Below are positions 1 through 9,726 of a stretch of 64,000 nt of DNA, piece after piece. The stretch covers positions 23,884 to 87,883 of the forward strand of contig CAMZGD010000009.1 in the NCBI GenBank assembly GCA_947306365.1. Reading direction: 5' to 3'. Positions within the stretch are counted from its first letter, which is position 1. Each line of letters begins with the position of its first letter. Made by a program: the position numbers and the translations under genes. Source of the stretch: an uncultured Bacteroidales bacterium (lineage in GTDB: Bacteria; Bacteroidota; Bacteroidia; Bacteroidales; UBA932). Below the pieces are notes generated by a model. The model made no database searches. It saw nothing but the letters and a program-made list of their open reading frames with translations, and was not told the DNA's origin.

Positions 1-486
1 CTGGGCGGCGATCCCGACAAGATCAGGATGGCCTACGCCCTGCTGGCCACCGTGCGGGGGGTGCCGCAACTGTATTACGGCGACGAATACGGCTTGCAGA
101 GCGCCGACGGCACGACGGGCCATTCCCAGGAACGGGTGGATATGCCCTGGGGCAAATTCACGCGTCAGCAGGAAGACCTGCAGCAGTATGTGGCCGGCCT
201 GTTCAACTGGCGGAAAGGCTCCAAGGCCGTCACGGAAGGCGACTTCGTGCATTTCCGTCCGGACGAGCGCAATGTTTATGTCTATTTCCGTACGGGAAAG
301 AAGGAATCCGTGATGGTGATCCTCAACGGCGGAAAGGACGATTATAAGGTGGACTGGGCTCATTTCTCGGAAATTACCGCTAAATTTGCGCAGAAAGGCA
401 AGAATGTATTGACCGGCGAGCGGGTGAAGGTGGATGCGCCGTATGTCGTCGCTCCGAATACCGCCGCCATTATTGAATTCAGATAG
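1..486 (+). CDS. C-terminal part of a GH13 alpha-amylase family glycosidase (5' end outside window)
   Basis: The reading frame is open from base 1 and no upstream start is visible, so this is the 3' end of a gene. The residues GVPQLYYGDEYG are the conserved last strand/loop of the GH13 barrel, and VDMPW follows as in cyclomaltodextrinase/neopullulanase-like enzymes. The remaining ~90 residues look like the all-beta C-terminal domain of alpha-amylases. The family hydrolyses alpha-glucans such as starch or maltodextrin. The next gene's ATG follows the stop directly (0 nt), so co-transcription with the downstream genes is likely. Exact substrate and cellular location cannot be read from this fragment. 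Confidence 0.85.
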   Translation: MGGDPDKIRMAYALLATVRGVPQLYYGDEYGLQSADGTTGHSQERVDMPWGKFTRQQEDLQQYVAGLFNWRKGSKAVTEGDFVHFRPDERNVYVYFRTGKKESVMVILNGGKDDYKVDWAHFSEITAKFAQKGKNVLTGERVKVDAPYVVAPNTAAIIEFR

Positions 487-1404
487 ATGAAACCGACATT
501 ACTCGTGCTTGCGGCCGGGATGGGCTCCCGCTACGGCTCGCTCAAGCAGATGGACGGCCTCGGACCTTCCGGCGAGGCGATCATCGACTATTCCATTTAT
601 GATGCGATCCAGGCAGGTTTCGGCAAGGTCGTCTTCGTGATCCGGCATTCGTTTGCCGAAGAATTCCGGCAGATCTTTTCCCGGGAACGCTTCGGCGGGC
701 AGGTCGAGGTGGAATTCGTCTACCAGGAACTGGATTGTCTTCCGGCGGGATACACCGTGCCGGAAGGCCGCCAGAAGCCCTGGGGGACGAACCACGCCGT
801 GATGATGGCCCGCGATGTGATCCACGAGCCGTTCGCCGTGATCAATTCCGACGACTTCTACGGCCGTGAAGGTTTCCGGGCCATTGCCGACTTCCTGCGC
901 GGCGTCGAAGGGCAGGCGGGCCGCTATGCCCTGGTAGGCTACTACCTGAAGAACACGCTGTCCGATTTCGGCAGCGTGTCGCGCGGCATCTGCGAGACCG
1001 ACGGCGACGGCCTTCTGACTGAAGTCGTCGAGCGGACCTCCATCCAGCGGAAGGACGACGGCAAGGTGTATTTCGCCGAAAACGGCGAAGACCACGCAGT
1101 CCCGGAGGAAAGCCTGGTGTCGATGAATTTCTGGGGCTTTACGCCCGACTACTTCGCATGGTCGGACGAGATTTTCCGCCGTTTCCTCGATTCGGACGCC
1201 GCGAAGACCAACCCCAAGGCTGAATTCTTCATCCCCTATGTGGCCGACGTGCTCATCAAGCGGGGCGACGCTTCCTTCCGGGTGCTGAACTGCGATGCCA
1301 AGTGGTTCGGCGTCACGTATAAGGAAGACCGTCCTTTTGTGGTCGCGAAGATCGGCGAACTGATCGAACGGGGTGTCTATCCGCGCAGTCTCTGGGGCCG
1401 GTAG
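487..1404 (+). CDS. Sugar-phosphate nucleotidyltransferase family protein
   Basis: The protein has 305 residues. The N-terminus LVLAAGMGSRYG is the nucleotide-binding loop of the NTP_transferase family (GxGxR type), and INSDDFYG at about residue 120 matches the metal-binding Asp region. These enzymes join a nucleotide to a sugar-1-phosphate or phosphorylated alcohol to make an activated donor. The substrate is not readable from sequence; Bacteroidales homologues are usually annotated only as nucleotidyltransferase. It begins at the base after the glycosidase stop and is followed 3 nt later by a membrane protein, so it probably belongs to a four-gene operon. Confidence 0.85.
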   Translation: MKPTLLVLAAGMGSRYGSLKQMDGLGPSGEAIIDYSIYDAIQAGFGKVVFVIRHSFAEEFRQIFSRERFGGQVEVEFVYQELDCLPAGYTVPEGRQKPWGTNHAVMMARDVIHEPFAVINSDDFYGREGFRAIADFLRGVEGQAGRYALVGYYLKNTLSDFGSVSRGICETDGDGLLTEVVERTSIQRKDDGKVYFAENGEDHAVPEESLVSMNFWGFTPDYFAWSDEIFRRFLDSDAAKTNPKAEFFIPYVADVLIKRGDASFRVLNCDAKWFGVTYKEDRPFVVAKIGELIERGVYPRSLWGR

Positions 1405-1407
1405 CCG

Positions 1408-2424
1408 ATGGACGCCCGTCTTAAGAAAACACTCAAGTATGCACTGCTGCTCGCGCTGGTGGCAGTGCTTCTCTTTTTCGCTTTCCGCGGCGTGAAGTGG
1501 AGCGACTTCATGGACGGTCTCCGGAGTTGCCGCTGGGAGTGGATCATCGCTACGATCGCGGTCCAGTGGATCATCACCTGGCTGCGCGGAAACCGCTGGC
1601 GCATCCAGCTGGAACCGGTGCGGACGGGCGACCGGAAGATCACCCGTCGCGAAACCTATGATGCCTATGCCATCTGCTACCTGTCGAACATCGCGTTTCC
1701 GCGTTCCGGCGAGGTGGTGCGCTGCGGCCTGCTGGCCGAGACGAAGAAGACGACGTTCGAGGGCGCCCTGGGGACGGTGGTGATCGAGCGGACCTGGGAC
1801 TTGCTCTGCATGGCCCTGGCCGTGGTGCCGCTGCTGTTCTTCGGCCGTTTCCGCGATTTCCTGGTCGAGAAGATGTTCCGACCGGCGGCCGGATCGATGG
1901 GCATTGGCTGGTTCTGGATCGTGATGATCGCCCTGGCCCTGCTGGCGGCCGTCATCTTCCTGATCCGGGCCTACCGCGAGCGGATTGCCCGCAGCAAGGC
2001 CGGTGCCGCGTTCCTCAAGTTCTTCAAGGGGCTGGGAAGCGGGATCGCCGCGGCTTTCAAGATGGACCGCAAGGTCGCCTTCTTCGGCTATACCCTGCTC
2101 ATCTGGTCCGGTTACTGGCTCACCAGCCTGATGACCATCCGGGCGTTCCCGAGCGCCGATTCGCTCACCGGCCTCGATGCGCTCTTCCTGATGGTGGTCG
2201 GGGCCCTGGGCTGGGTCGTGCCGGTGCAGGGCGGCTTCGGCGCCTATCATTTCATCGTCTCGATGACGCTGGTTCCCATCTATGGGTTCGAGAAGTCCAC
2301 GGGACTGATCTTCGCCACGCTGTCGCACGAATCACAGATCGTGCAGATGCTCCTGTGCGGTCTGATCTCGCTCGTGAGCTGGACCCTCTATCGCAGAAAA
2401 CTGAAACGACAATCCGTGCAATGA
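1408..2424 (+). CDS. Flippase-like integral membrane protein (LPG synthase transmembrane domain / UPF0104 family)
   Basis: The protein has 338 residues with about eight hydrophobic segments: near residues 10-25, 45-60, 125-150, 165-190, 230-250 and 255-330. The segment YLSNIAFPRSGEVVRCG and the later GGFGAYHFIVS resemble the conserved polar loops of the lysylphosphatidylglycerol-synthase transmembrane domain family (PF03706), whose members act as lipid flippases or as the membrane half of MprF. The soluble MprF aminoacyl-transferase half is absent. The stop overlaps the next gene's start (ATGA), which shows tight coupling. The substrate is unknown. Confidence 0.8.
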   Translation: MDARLKKTLKYALLLALVAVLLFFAFRGVKWSDFMDGLRSCRWEWIIATIAVQWIITWLRGNRWRIQLEPVRTGDRKITRRETYDAYAICYLSNIAFPRSGEVVRCGLLAETKKTTFEGALGTVVIERTWDLLCMALAVVPLLFFGRFRDFLVEKMFRPAAGSMGIGWFWIVMIALALLAAVIFLIRAYRERIARSKAGAAFLKFFKGLGSGIAAAFKMDRKVAFFGYTLLIWSGYWLTSLMTIRAFPSADSLTGLDALFLMVVGALGWVVPVQGGFGAYHFIVSMTLVPIYGFEKSTGLIFATLSHESQIVQMLLCGLISLVSWTLYRRKLKRQSVQ

Positions 2425-3416
2425 AATCGATTCTCGGAATCGGGAATGCGCTGACCGACATCCTGGCCGTGCTTCCCGACGATTCGCTCCTCAAGAAATA
2501 CAATCTTCCGCTCGGCAGCATGCAGCACGTGGATGCGCAGACGGGCAATACCATCTGGGCCGACCTCAAGGAAATCGGCATCCAGTATGTGGCCGGCGGG
2601 TCGGCCGCCAACACCGTCTCGGCGACATCCATCCTGGGAATGCCTTCGGGGTACATCGGCAAGGTCGGCGACGACGAACTGGGCTCGCTGTTCCGCCAGT
2701 CGCAAATCCAGAACGGCATCAAGTCGAACCTGCTGGTGGGTACCGTGGCTTCGGGCCGGGCGATGGTCTTCATCACGGCGCCGAACGCCGACCGCACCTT
2801 CGCCACCTATCTGGGCGCGGCGCTGCAGCTCGACCCCGACGACCTGAAACCCGAGTACTTCGAGGGGTACGACTACCTGCACATCGAAGGCTATCTGGTG
2901 CAGAACCAGAACCTGGTGCGCCGGGCGGCGGAGATGGGGCGGGAGCGGGGGATGACCATCTCGCTCGACATGGCCTCCTACAACGTGGTCGAGTCGAACA
3001 ACGTGTTCCTGCAGGACATCGTGAAGAACTATGTGGACATCGTCTTTGCCAACGAGACGGAGGCGGCGGCCTTCACGCACCGACCGCCGCGCGAGGCGCT
3101 GCAGGCGATGTCGGAGATGACGGACATCGCCGTGGTGAAGATCGGCAAGGACGGATCGATGATCCAGCGCGGCGACGAATTTCATTTCATCGATCCCTGG
3201 CCGGGCGAAGCCGTGGACGCAACGGGCGCGGGTGACACCTATGCCGCCGGCTTCCTGTTCGCGCATGCGCAGGGAATGCCGCTCAAGACCTGCGGCGAGG
3301 TAGGCTCCGCGCTGGCGGCCAAGGTGGTGGAAGTCATCGGCACCAAGATCGACATACCGCGCTGGAAGGCGGCCAAGACCGAAATCCGGCGTCTGATGGG
3401 CGCCGAAGCGGGATAA
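2421..3416 (+). CDS. PfkB-family carbohydrate/nucleoside kinase (adenosine kinase-like)
   Basis: The protein has 331 residues. The start IGNALTDILA is the typical PfkB N-terminus. GGSAANTVSA near residue 60 is the substrate-binding glycine motif, and DATGAGDTYAAGF at about residue 265 is the second PfkB signature with the catalytic Asp and anion hole. Bacteroidales members of this size are annotated as adenosine kinase; a sugar kinase is the alternative. The ATG at 2421 is chosen because it overlaps the upstream stop by four bases. An in-frame ATG at 2355 lies inside the previous gene and would add 22 residues that do not resemble the family. Confidence 0.85.
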   Translation: MKSILGIGNALTDILAVLPDDSLLKKYNLPLGSMQHVDAQTGNTIWADLKEIGIQYVAGGSAANTVSATSILGMPSGYIGKVGDDELGSLFRQSQIQNGIKSNLLVGTVASGRAMVFITAPNADRTFATYLGAALQLDPDDLKPEYFEGYDYLHIEGYLVQNQNLVRRAAEMGRERGMTISLDMASYNVVESNNVFLQDIVKNYVDIVFANETEAAAFTHRPPREALQAMSEMTDIAVVKIGKDGSMIQRGDEFHFIDPWPGEAVDATGAGDTYAAGFLFAHAQGMPLKTCGEVGSALAAKVVEVIGTKIDIPRWKAAKTEIRRLMGAEAG

Positions 3417-3430
3417 ACCCCTGCTGCGTG

Positions 3431-4045
3431 TCAGAACAGGCCGTTCAGCTGCGCCTCTATGCGGTCGCAGATGGTGCCGAAGTCTTCGGTACTTTCTTCA
3501 AAATTGAGCTTGTCCACGTCGAGGATGAGCAGTTTCCCGTCGGTGTAGTTTTCAATCCACTGCTCGTAGAGCGCATTGAGGCCCTTGAGGTAGTCGAGGC
3601 GGATGCTGCTCTCGTACTCGCGGCCGCGCTTCTGGATGTTGCCCACCAGGTGCGGGATGGAACTGCGCAGGTAGATCAGCAGATCGGGCGCCTTGACCAG
3701 CGACGACATCAGCGAAAACAGCGACTTGTAGTTGTCGAAGTCCCGGGTGGACATCAGGCCCATGTTGTGCAGGTTGGGGGCGAAGATGCAGGCGTCCTCG
3801 TAAATGCTGCGGTCCTGGACGATGATTTCATCGTGCTTGCTGATCTCCACCACGTCGAGAAAGCGCTTGTTGAGGAAGTAAATCTGGATGTTGAACGACC
3901 AGCGTTCCATATCGTTGTAGAAATCAGCCAGGTACGGATTATAATCCACGGATTCGTACTTCGGGGTCCAGTGGAAATGGTCGACCAGCATCCGGGTCAG
4001 GGTGGTCTTGCCGCTGCCGATGTTGCCTGCGATCGCGATGTGCAT
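3431..4045 (-). CDS. Deoxynucleoside kinase
   Basis: The protein has 204 residues. Its N-terminus [16 protein letters not shown] is a P-loop, and VQDRSIYED near residue 80 is the DRS motif of the deoxyadenosine/deoxyguanosine kinase (dNK) family. The role is phosphorylation of deoxynucleosides with ATP in nucleotide salvage in the cytoplasm. The start at 4045 gives exactly the family N-terminus; the frame stays open upstream but only as antisense of the neighbouring hydrolase. A TAAATTTG -7 box lies 27 nt upstream. The gene is divergent from the metallo-hydrolase gene and convergent with the PfkB kinase. Confidence 0.92.
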   Translation of the reverse strand: MHIAIAGNIGSGKTTLTRMLVDHFHWTPKYESVDYNPYLADFYNDMERWSFNIQIYFLNKRFLDVVEISKHDEIIVQDRSIYEDACIFAPNLHNMGLMSTRDFDNYKSLFSLMSSLVKAPDLLIYLRSSIPHLVGNIQKRGREYESSIRLDYLKGLNALYEQWIENYTDGKLLILDVDKLNFEESTEDFGTICDRIEAQLNGLF

Positions 4046-4072
4046 AATCTTTTCTGTTTTTGGTTCGCCTGT

Positions 4073-4080
4073 CAAATTTA
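4073..4080 (-). promoter_or_regulatory. Predicted -7 promoter box (TAAATTTG) of the deoxynucleoside kinase gene
   Basis: On the minus strand the sequence reads TAAATTTG, a match to the Bacteroidetes TAnnTTTG box, 27 nt before the start codon. I did not find a convincing -33 TTTG at the usual distance. Confidence 0.5.
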
Positions 4081-4093
4081 CAACATCTTTTCG

Positions 4094-4101
4094 TATTTTT
4101 G
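4094..4101 (+). promoter_or_regulatory. Predicted -7 promoter box (TATTTTTG) of the MBL-fold hydrolase gene
   Basis: TATTTTTG matches TAnnTTTG. It ends one base before an in-frame ATG (4103), which would therefore lie upstream of or at the transcription start. This argues for the next ATG at 4121 as the translation start. Confidence 0.55.
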
Positions 4102-4120
4102 TATGTCTGAAGAGAAAAAG

Positions 4121-4762
4121 ATGGAAATCAAGACTTTCTATTTCAACCCGCTGCGGGAGTGCTGCTATGTCGTCTGGGACGTGTCGGGCGCGTGTGTGAT
4201 CGTGGATCCCGGATGCTACGGTCCGCGTGAATTCCAGCGCTTGAAAGACTTTGTGGAAGACAAGGGACTCAAACCCGAAAGGATCCTGCTGACACACGGC
4301 CATTTCGACCATACGCTCGGGCTGGAAGCCACGGCACGCTGCTGGGGGCTGGACGTCTGGCTCCATCCCGCCGACCGGGAACAGCTGACACAGTCCGGTG
4401 AATGGTGCCGGCAGCTGGGCCTGGCCTTTATGCCGTACACGGGGCGGCTTCGCGTCCTGGCCGACGGCGACGTGCTGTCCTTCGGCGAATCCTCCCTCAC
4501 GGTCATCGCCACGCCCGGCCATACGCAGGGCGGCGTCTGCTTCTACAACGCGGACGAAGGCGTGCTGTTTTCGGGCGATACGCTCTTTGCCGGAAGCATC
4601 GGACGGACCGACCATCCGGGCGGCGACTACGACCAGCTGATCGAAAGCATCGGCCGGAAGATCCTTCCCCTCGACGGCGACGTCTCCGTGCTGCCGGGGC
4701 ACGGTCCGGCGACTTCCGTCGGCTACGAACGCGTGACCAATCCCTTCCTGCAATCCGCGTGA
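4121..4762 (+). CDS. MBL-fold metallo-hydrolase (glyoxalase II-like)
   Basis: The protein has 213 residues. It carries the metallo-beta-lactamase zinc motif LTHGHFDH near residue 60, a following metal-ligand His in TPGHTQG, the bridging Asp in SGDTLF, and a final His in LPGHG. This is the layout of glyoxalase II-like thioester hydrolases; the substrate is not determined. I chose the ATG at 4121 rather than 4103 because the -7 promoter box ends at 4101. The stop is separated from the uvrA start by one base, so the two genes are likely co-transcribed. Confidence 0.88.
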   Translation: MEIKTFYFNPLRECCYVVWDVSGACVIVDPGCYGPREFQRLKDFVEDKGLKPERILLTHGHFDHTLGLEATARCWGLDVWLHPADREQLTQSGEWCRQLGLAFMPYTGRLRVLADGDVLSFGESSLTVIATPGHTQGGVCFYNADEGVLFSGDTLFAGSIGRTDHPGGDYDQLIESIGRKILPLDGDVSVLPGHGPATSVGYERVTNPFLQSA

Positions 4763-4763
4763 G

Positions 4764-7583
4764 ATGGTGGACGGCGAAAAGATCTCCATTGCCGGGGCAC
4801 GGGTCCATAACCTGAAGGACATCAGCCTGGATATCCCACGGGGGCGCCTTGTGGTGGTGACCGGCCTTTCGGGCAGCGGCAAGTCGTCCCTGGCCTTCGA
4901 CACGATCTGCGCCGAGGGGCAGCGCCGGTATATGGATACCCTTTCCGCTTATGCCCGCCAGTTCATCGGGATGCTGGAACGGCCCGACATCGAGGAGATC
5001 CAGGGCCTCAGCCCGGTCATTTCCATCGAGCAGAAGACGGTCGGACGCAATCCCCGGTCCACGGTCGGCACCATCACGGAGATCTACGACTTCTTCCGGC
5101 TGCTGTACGCCCGGGCCGCCCAGGCTTATTCGCCGGAAAGCGGCAAGGAGATGGTGCGCTACACCGACGAAGAGATCGTCGACCTGGTCCTGAGCCGGTT
5201 CGACGGGAAGAAGATCCTCCTGCTGGCGCCGCTGGTTCGGGGCCGGAAAGGCCACTACCGCGAACTGTTCGTCCAGCTGCAGCGGCGCGGCTACAGCCAG
5301 GTCCGCATCGACGGGCAGCTGTGCGACCTTGCAGAGGCAGGTCCGCTCGACCGCTACAAGGTCCATTTCGTGGAACTCGTGGTCGACAAGCTGGTTCCCC
5401 GCGCCGAAGACCGGAAACGGATCCGCGACTCGGTCGCCGCCGCACTCAACCAGGGAAAGGGTTCCCTCGCCGTCCTGTCGCTGGAGGATGACAGTCTCCA
5501 GCATTTCAGCCGCAACCTTGTCTGTCCCGATACCGGACTGTCCTTCGACATTCCGGCACCCCATACCTTTTCGTTCAATTCGCCCCAGGGCGCCTGTCCG
5601 CACTGCCGCGGACTGGGCACCGTGGCCCGGGCCGACCTCGACAAGATCATCCCCGACCGCAGCCGGTCGATCGCCGACGGCGGCATCGAAAGCGTCGGGC
5701 CCCTGCGGGGCAACACCCTTTTCCGCTACCTGGAAGCCATCGCCCGCCGCTACCGGTTCTCGCTTCACGACCCGATCCGCGACATTCCGGAAGAGGCGCT
5801 GCAGATGATCCTCTACGGCTCCGACGAGCTGCTGCGGATCGGCACGGATTCGGATATGGAGATGTCCACCTTCCCGGGCATCCTCTCGCAGCTGTCCGCC
5901 GAACCGGAAGACGAAGACAGCCCCTGGAAGCAGAAACGCAAGGAACTGTTCCTGGAAGAAATGACCTGCCCGGTCTGCGGCGGCACCCGGCTCAAGCCGG
6001 AGGCCCTGTATTTCAAGATCGACGGGAAGAACATCGCCGAGGTGTCCGACATGGACATAGCCCGTCTCTACGAATGGGTGCAGGCCCTGCCCGCCCGCCT
6101 GTCGAAGCGGCAGCTGGCCATCGCCACCGACATCCTCAAGGAGCTCTCCGCCCGCATCGGCTTTCTGAAGGACGTGGGTCTGGAGTATCTTTCCCTCAGC
6201 CGCGCCACCCGTACGCTCAGCGGGGGCGAGAGCCAGCGCATCCGCCTGGCCACGCAGATCGGCTCCAAGCTGGTGGGCGTGCTCTATGTGCTCGACGAGC
6301 CGAGCATCGGCCTCCACCAGCGCGACAACCGGAAACTCATCGAGTCGCTCAAGGCCCTGCGCGACGAAGGCAACTCCGTGATGGTGGTCGAGCACGACGA
6401 AGAGATGATGCGCAGCGCCGACTGGCTGGTCGACCTGGGGCCCGGCGCCGGCGAGAAGGGCGGCTACCTGCTCTACAACGGACGGCCGGACGCGATCGGC
6501 GACGTCCCGCCCGGACAGAGCCCGACCATCGACTACCTGCTCGGCCGCAAGCGGATCGAGATTCCGGCGCAGCGCCGCCCGGGCAACGGGAAATTCATCA
6601 CGGTCAAGGGCGCGCGGGGCAACAACCTCAAGGACGTGACGCTCGACCTGCCGCTCGGCCTGCTGGTGGGTGTCAGCGGCGTGAGCGGCAGCGGCAAATC
6701 GTCGCTCATCAACGAAACGCTGATGCCGGCCATCAGCAACAGGCTCTACCGTTCCCGGTACCCGGTCCTCCCTTACGACCGCATCGACGGCATGGCGAAC
6801 ATCGACAAGATCATCGAGATCGACCAGTCGCCCATCGGCCGCTCCCCGCGCAGCAATCCGGCCACCTACACCGACGTGATGACCGACATCCGCCGCCTCT
6901 TCGAGCAGACGCCCGATGCCAAGATCCGCGGTTTCAAGGCCAACCGGTTCTCCTTCAACGTGAAGGGCGGACGCTGCGAAGCCTGCAAGGGCGCCGGGCT
7001 CCAGCTCATCGAGATGCATTTCCTGCCCTCGGCCCAGGTGACCTGCAAGGAATGCGGCGGCCGCCGCTACAAGCCCGACACCCTGGCCGTCCGCTACAAG
7101 GGAAAGAACATCAGCGAAGTGCTCGACATGAGCATCTCGCAGGCCGCCGCCTTCTTCGACGCCATCCCGTCCATCGCCCAGAAACTGCGGACGCTGGAAG
7201 AAGTGGGCCTCGGCTACCTGACGCTCGGGCAGCCCGCCACCACGCTCAGCGGCGGCGAGAGCCAGCGGCTCAAGATCTCCGCCGAACTCGCCCGGCGCGA
7301 CACGGGCGAAACGCTCTACCTGCTCGACGAACCGACCACCGGACTGCATTTCGAAGACATCCAGGTGCTGATCGGCGTGCTGCAGCGGCTGGTGGACAAG
7401 GGCAACACCGTCGTCATCATCGAACACAACCTGGACATCCTCAAGTCGGTGGACTGGCTCATCGATCTCGGCCCCGAAGGCGGCCGGGACGGTGGAACGA
7501 TCGTTGCGGCCGGAACGCCGGAACAGGTGGCCTGCGTCCCCGGCTCCTATACCGGACAATATTTAAAAAAGATACTATGGTAA
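4764..7583 (+). CDS. uvrA: Excinuclease ABC subunit A
   Basis: The protein has 939 residues, the normal UvrA length. It contains two ABC ATPase modules: Walker [15 protein letters not shown] near residue 35 and [10 protein letters not shown] near residue 635, each paired with an LSGGESQR signature and an LDEP Walker B. CxxC zinc motifs are present (CPHC, CPVC, CEAC/CKEC). The first half of the N-terminal zinc site reads CPDT, lacking one Cys, which I recall as common in Bacteroidetes UvrA. Its role is damage recognition in nucleotide excision repair, acting with UvrB. The 3' end overlaps the downstream kinase gene by 7 nt. Confidence 0.97.
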   Translation: MVDGEKISIAGARVHNLKDISLDIPRGRLVVVTGLSGSGKSSLAFDTICAEGQRRYMDTLSAYARQFIGMLERPDIEEIQGLSPVISIEQKTVGRNPRSTVGTITEIYDFFRLLYARAAQAYSPESGKEMVRYTDEEIVDLVLSRFDGKKILLLAPLVRGRKGHYRELFVQLQRRGYSQVRIDGQLCDLAEAGPLDRYKVHFVELVVDKLVPRAEDRKRIRDSVAAALNQGKGSLAVLSLEDDSLQHFSRNLVCPDTGLSFDIPAPHTFSFNSPQGACPHCRGLGTVARADLDKIIPDRSRSIADGGIESVGPLRGNTLFRYLEAIARRYRFSLHDPIRDIPEEALQMILYGSDELLRIGTDSDMEMSTFPGILSQLSAEPEDEDSPWKQKRKELFLEEMTCPVCGGTRLKPEALYFKIDGKNIAEVSDMDIARLYEWVQALPARLSKRQLAIATDILKELSARIGFLKDVGLEYLSLSRATRTLSGGESQRIRLATQIGSKLVGVLYVLDEPSIGLHQRDNRKLIESLKALRDEGNSVMVVEHDEEMMRSADWLVDLGPGAGEKGGYLLYNGRPDAIGDVPPGQSPTIDYLLGRKRIEIPAQRRPGNGKFITVKGARGNNLKDVTLDLPLGLLVGVSGVSGSGKSSLINETLMPAISNRLYRSRYPVLPYDRIDGMANIDKIIEIDQSPIGRSPRSNPATYTDVMTDIRRLFEQTPDAKIRGFKANRFSFNVKGGRCEACKGAGLQLIEMHFLPSAQVTCKECGGRRYKPDTLAVRYKGKNISEVLDMSISQAAAFFDAIPSIAQKLRTLEEVGLGYLTLGQPATTLSGGESQRLKISAELARRDTGETLYLLDEPTTGLHFEDIQVLIGVLQRLVDKGNTVVIIEHNLDILKSVDWLIDLGPEGGRDGGTIVAAGTPEQVACVPGSYTGQYLKKILW

Positions 7584-8554
7584 AAGAAATGTCGATGTGG
7601 CGGACCGTCTTCCGCGAGAACAACGTGACTTCGCTCAACCACGCCGTTGCCAGCGGAAAGGCCCGTTACCTGGTCAACCTGAGTGAAACCCTGCACGACC
7701 ACCGCTATGCGGAGATCGCCAACAAGATCGCCGAACGTCCGGGCGTCCGCCTCGTGCTGATTGCCGGTCCGTCCAGTAGCGGAAAGACCACGTCGTCGAA
7801 GCGGCTCGCCCTCCATATGCGGGTCAACGGTCTCAACCCCATCGTCATCTCGCTCGACGACTATTTCCGCAACCGCGTGGAAACGCCGCTCGACGAGAAC
7901 GGGGAATACGATTTCGAATGCCTGGAAGCGCTCGACGTGCCGTTCCTGAACCAGCAGCTCGAGCAGCTGTTCTCCGGACAGCGGGTCGAGATTCCGAAAT
8001 ACGACTTTGCCTCTGGCTCCCGCAAGTTCGTGGGCCAGTTCCTGCAGCTGACGGAAAACGACGTGCTGATCATGGAGGGCATCCACGGCCTGAACCCCGC
8101 GCTGACGCCGCAGATTCCGCGTGACGAGAAGTTCCAGCTCTATGTATCTGTGCTGACGCCGATCTCCATCGACCGGGAGACGCGGATGCAGGCGCAGGAC
8201 TACCGGCTGATGCGCCGGATGGTGCGGGACAACCAGTTCCGCGGGATGACGGCGGAAGATACGATCCTCCGCTGGCCGAGCGTGCGCGCCGGCGAGGAAA
8301 AGCACATCCTGCCCTTTAAGAAGCAGGCTGACGCCGCATTCAATTCAGCGCTGTTCTATGAGATTCCGATGCTCAAGTGCTATGCGGAGCCGCTGCTGCA
8401 GATGATTCCATCCGGTTCACCCGCCTATGGTGAGGCGAACCGGCTGCTCAACCTGATCCGCAGCGTCATCGCCATGACGCCGGTCGACGTGCGCCACATC
8501 CCGCCGACGTCCATCATCCGGGAGTTCATCGGGGGCAGCAGCTTCCATTATTAA
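7577..8554 (+). CDS. Uridine kinase-like nucleoside kinase, short form without N-terminal TGS region
   Basis: The protein has 325 residues. The P-loop is AGPSSSGKTTSS near residue 62, followed by ISLDDYF at the nucleoside-binding site and MEGIHGLNP, all typical of the uridine kinase (PRK) fold. Bacteroides homologues as I know them are about 550 residues, with an N-terminal TGS and tRNA-synthetase-like second domain. Here the protein starts just before the SLNHAVASG segment that links to the kinase, so that half is missing. The start overlaps uvrA by 7 nt; Met5 and Met7 are alternatives. The stop overlaps that of the opposing gene within a TTAA palindrome. Confidence 0.85.
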   Translation: MVKEMSMWRTVFRENNVTSLNHAVASGKARYLVNLSETLHDHRYAEIANKIAERPGVRLVLIAGPSSSGKTTSSKRLALHMRVNGLNPIVISLDDYFRNRVETPLDENGEYDFECLEALDVPFLNQQLEQLFSGQRVEIPKYDFASGSRKFVGQFLQLTENDVLIMEGIHGLNPALTPQIPRDEKFQLYVSVLTPISIDRETRMQAQDYRLMRRMVRDNQFRGMTAEDTILRWPSVRAGEEKHILPFKKQADAAFNSALFYEIPMLKCYAEPLLQMIPSGSPAYGEANRLLNLIRSVIAMTPVDVRHIPPTSIIREFIGGSSFHY

Positions 8555-9726
8555 CGCCGGAGCCACTTCTCGGGATCCTGTTTGTCGGTACCCTTCCAGA
8601 GCTGGAAATGCAGGGAGGAGGCGTTCCCGTCGGCCTCCAGTGTACCCAGCTTTTCGCCGGTGGCGACCTTCTGTCCGGCCTTCACGCTGACTTTCGCCAG
8701 CCGGCAGTAGAGGGTGAAGTATTCGCCGTGCTGGATCAGCACGCACTGGTTGTAGCCGGGCATCACGAAGACCTTGCGCACCTCGCCGTCGAAGACGCAG
8801 AAGACTTCGGCGCCCCGGACGGTGGAGAAGGTGACGCCCGGGTTGTCGGGCAGCTTCAGGTTCTTGTAGACGGGATGATTGTGAACCCCGAAGCGTTCCG
8901 TGATGACGCCCTGCTTGAGCGGCCAGGGCAGCCGGCCCCTGTTCTGCGCGAACTGGCCGGAGAGCGCCGTGTCGATGCGGGTGTTGTCCTTCTTCTGTTC
9001 CGTGACGGTGCTCTTGAGCATCTTCTGGATTTCCCGGCTCAGGCGGTCCACTTCCTTCTTCTTGGCGGCGAGTTCGTCGCGGTACTGCTTTTCGCTCCGG
9101 GCCAGGCGCTTCATGTCCTCCTTCGACTGCCGCTCCTCGGCCTGCAGCTTGCGGTACTCGGCCTCGCGTTCGTTCCGGGTTGTCTGTGCGTCGGCCTTGA
9201 TGGCGGCGAGTTTTTCCCGTTCGGCCTGCAGTTCCGCCTGCTTGTCGCGCATCTTTTCCGCCTGGACGCCCACTTCGCCGGCGAGGCTCTTCAGGAAGGA
9301 GAACCGCCGGTATCCCTGTCCCAGGTTCTCGCTGGAAAGGATGTACAGGAACCAGACCTTGGTGTCGCGGTTCTTGTAGGTGTTGTAGATGAGCTTCTCG
9401 TAGTAGGTCTCCAGCGTGTCGAGTTCCTTCTGGATCCGGTTGATCTCGCGCTGCTTGGCCGTCATCTGGTCGTTGACGACGGCGATGCGCCGGTCGAGGT
9501 CGCTGATCAGCGCCTGCCGGTTGGTGACGCGCTTGCGGATGAGCGAGAGCTGTTCCGTGGTGGCTTTCTGCTTGCTGGTGATGGACTTCAGCTGTTTGTC
9601 GATGAAACTGATCTCCTCCTCGATCTGGCGCTTGCGCTCCGTCTGCCGGGACACGTCCTGTCCGAAGGCAGCCGTTCCGAGCAGTAGCAGCACCAGGGTG
9701 AGAAGGAGGCTCCGGTTCATCGTCAT
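8551..9726 (-). CDS. EnvC-like murein hydrolase activator (signal peptide, coiled coil, degenerate LytM/M23 domain)
   Basis: The protein has 391 residues: a signal peptide ending at AAFGQ, a long Glu/Lys/Arg-rich coiled coil (about 25-250), and a C-terminal LytM domain. The domain keeps the fold motif FGVHNHPVY, but the metal-binding HxGxD position reads NPGVT and the usual YAHL reads YCRL, so catalysis looks lost, as in EnvC. EnvC-type proteins sit in the periplasm and activate cell-division amidases. The start at 9726 is chosen because it overlaps the stop of the upstream TPR gene (ATGA), placing both in one operon. Confidence 0.85.
   Translation of the reverse strand: MTMNRSLLLTLVLLLLGTAAFGQDVSRQTERKRQIEEEISFIDKQLKSITSKQKATTEQLSLIRKRVTNRQALISDLDRRIAVVNDQMTAKQREINRIQKELDTLETYYEKLIYNTYKNRDTKVWFLYILSSENLGQGYRRFSFLKSLAGEVGVQAEKMRDKQAELQAEREKLAAIKADAQTTRNEREAEYRKLQAEERQSKEDMKRLARSEKQYRDELAAKKKEVDRLSREIQKMLKSTVTEQKKDNTRIDTALSGQFAQNRGRLPWPLKQGVITERFGVHNHPVYKNLKLPDNPGVTFSTVRGAEVFCVFDGEVRKVFVMPGYNQCVLIQHGEYFTLYCRLAKVSVKAGQKVATGEKLGTLEADGNASSLHFQLWKGTDKQDPEKWLRR

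Noticed and set aside
499..2328. Long antisense ORF opposite the nucleotidyltransferase and flippase-like genes
   Set aside because: It is a shadow frame in GC-rich DNA; its translation is low-complexity His/Arg/Asp-rich with no family features, while the plus-strand genes are clear.
4103..4120. Upstream ATG (MSEEKK) as start of the MBL-fold hydrolase
   Set aside because: It lies one base after the -7 box, so it would be upstream of the transcription start.
4503..7559. 1018-codon antisense ORF opposite uvrA
   Set aside because: Same cause: codon bias of uvrA keeps the opposite frame open. No start signal, promoter or recognisable domain.
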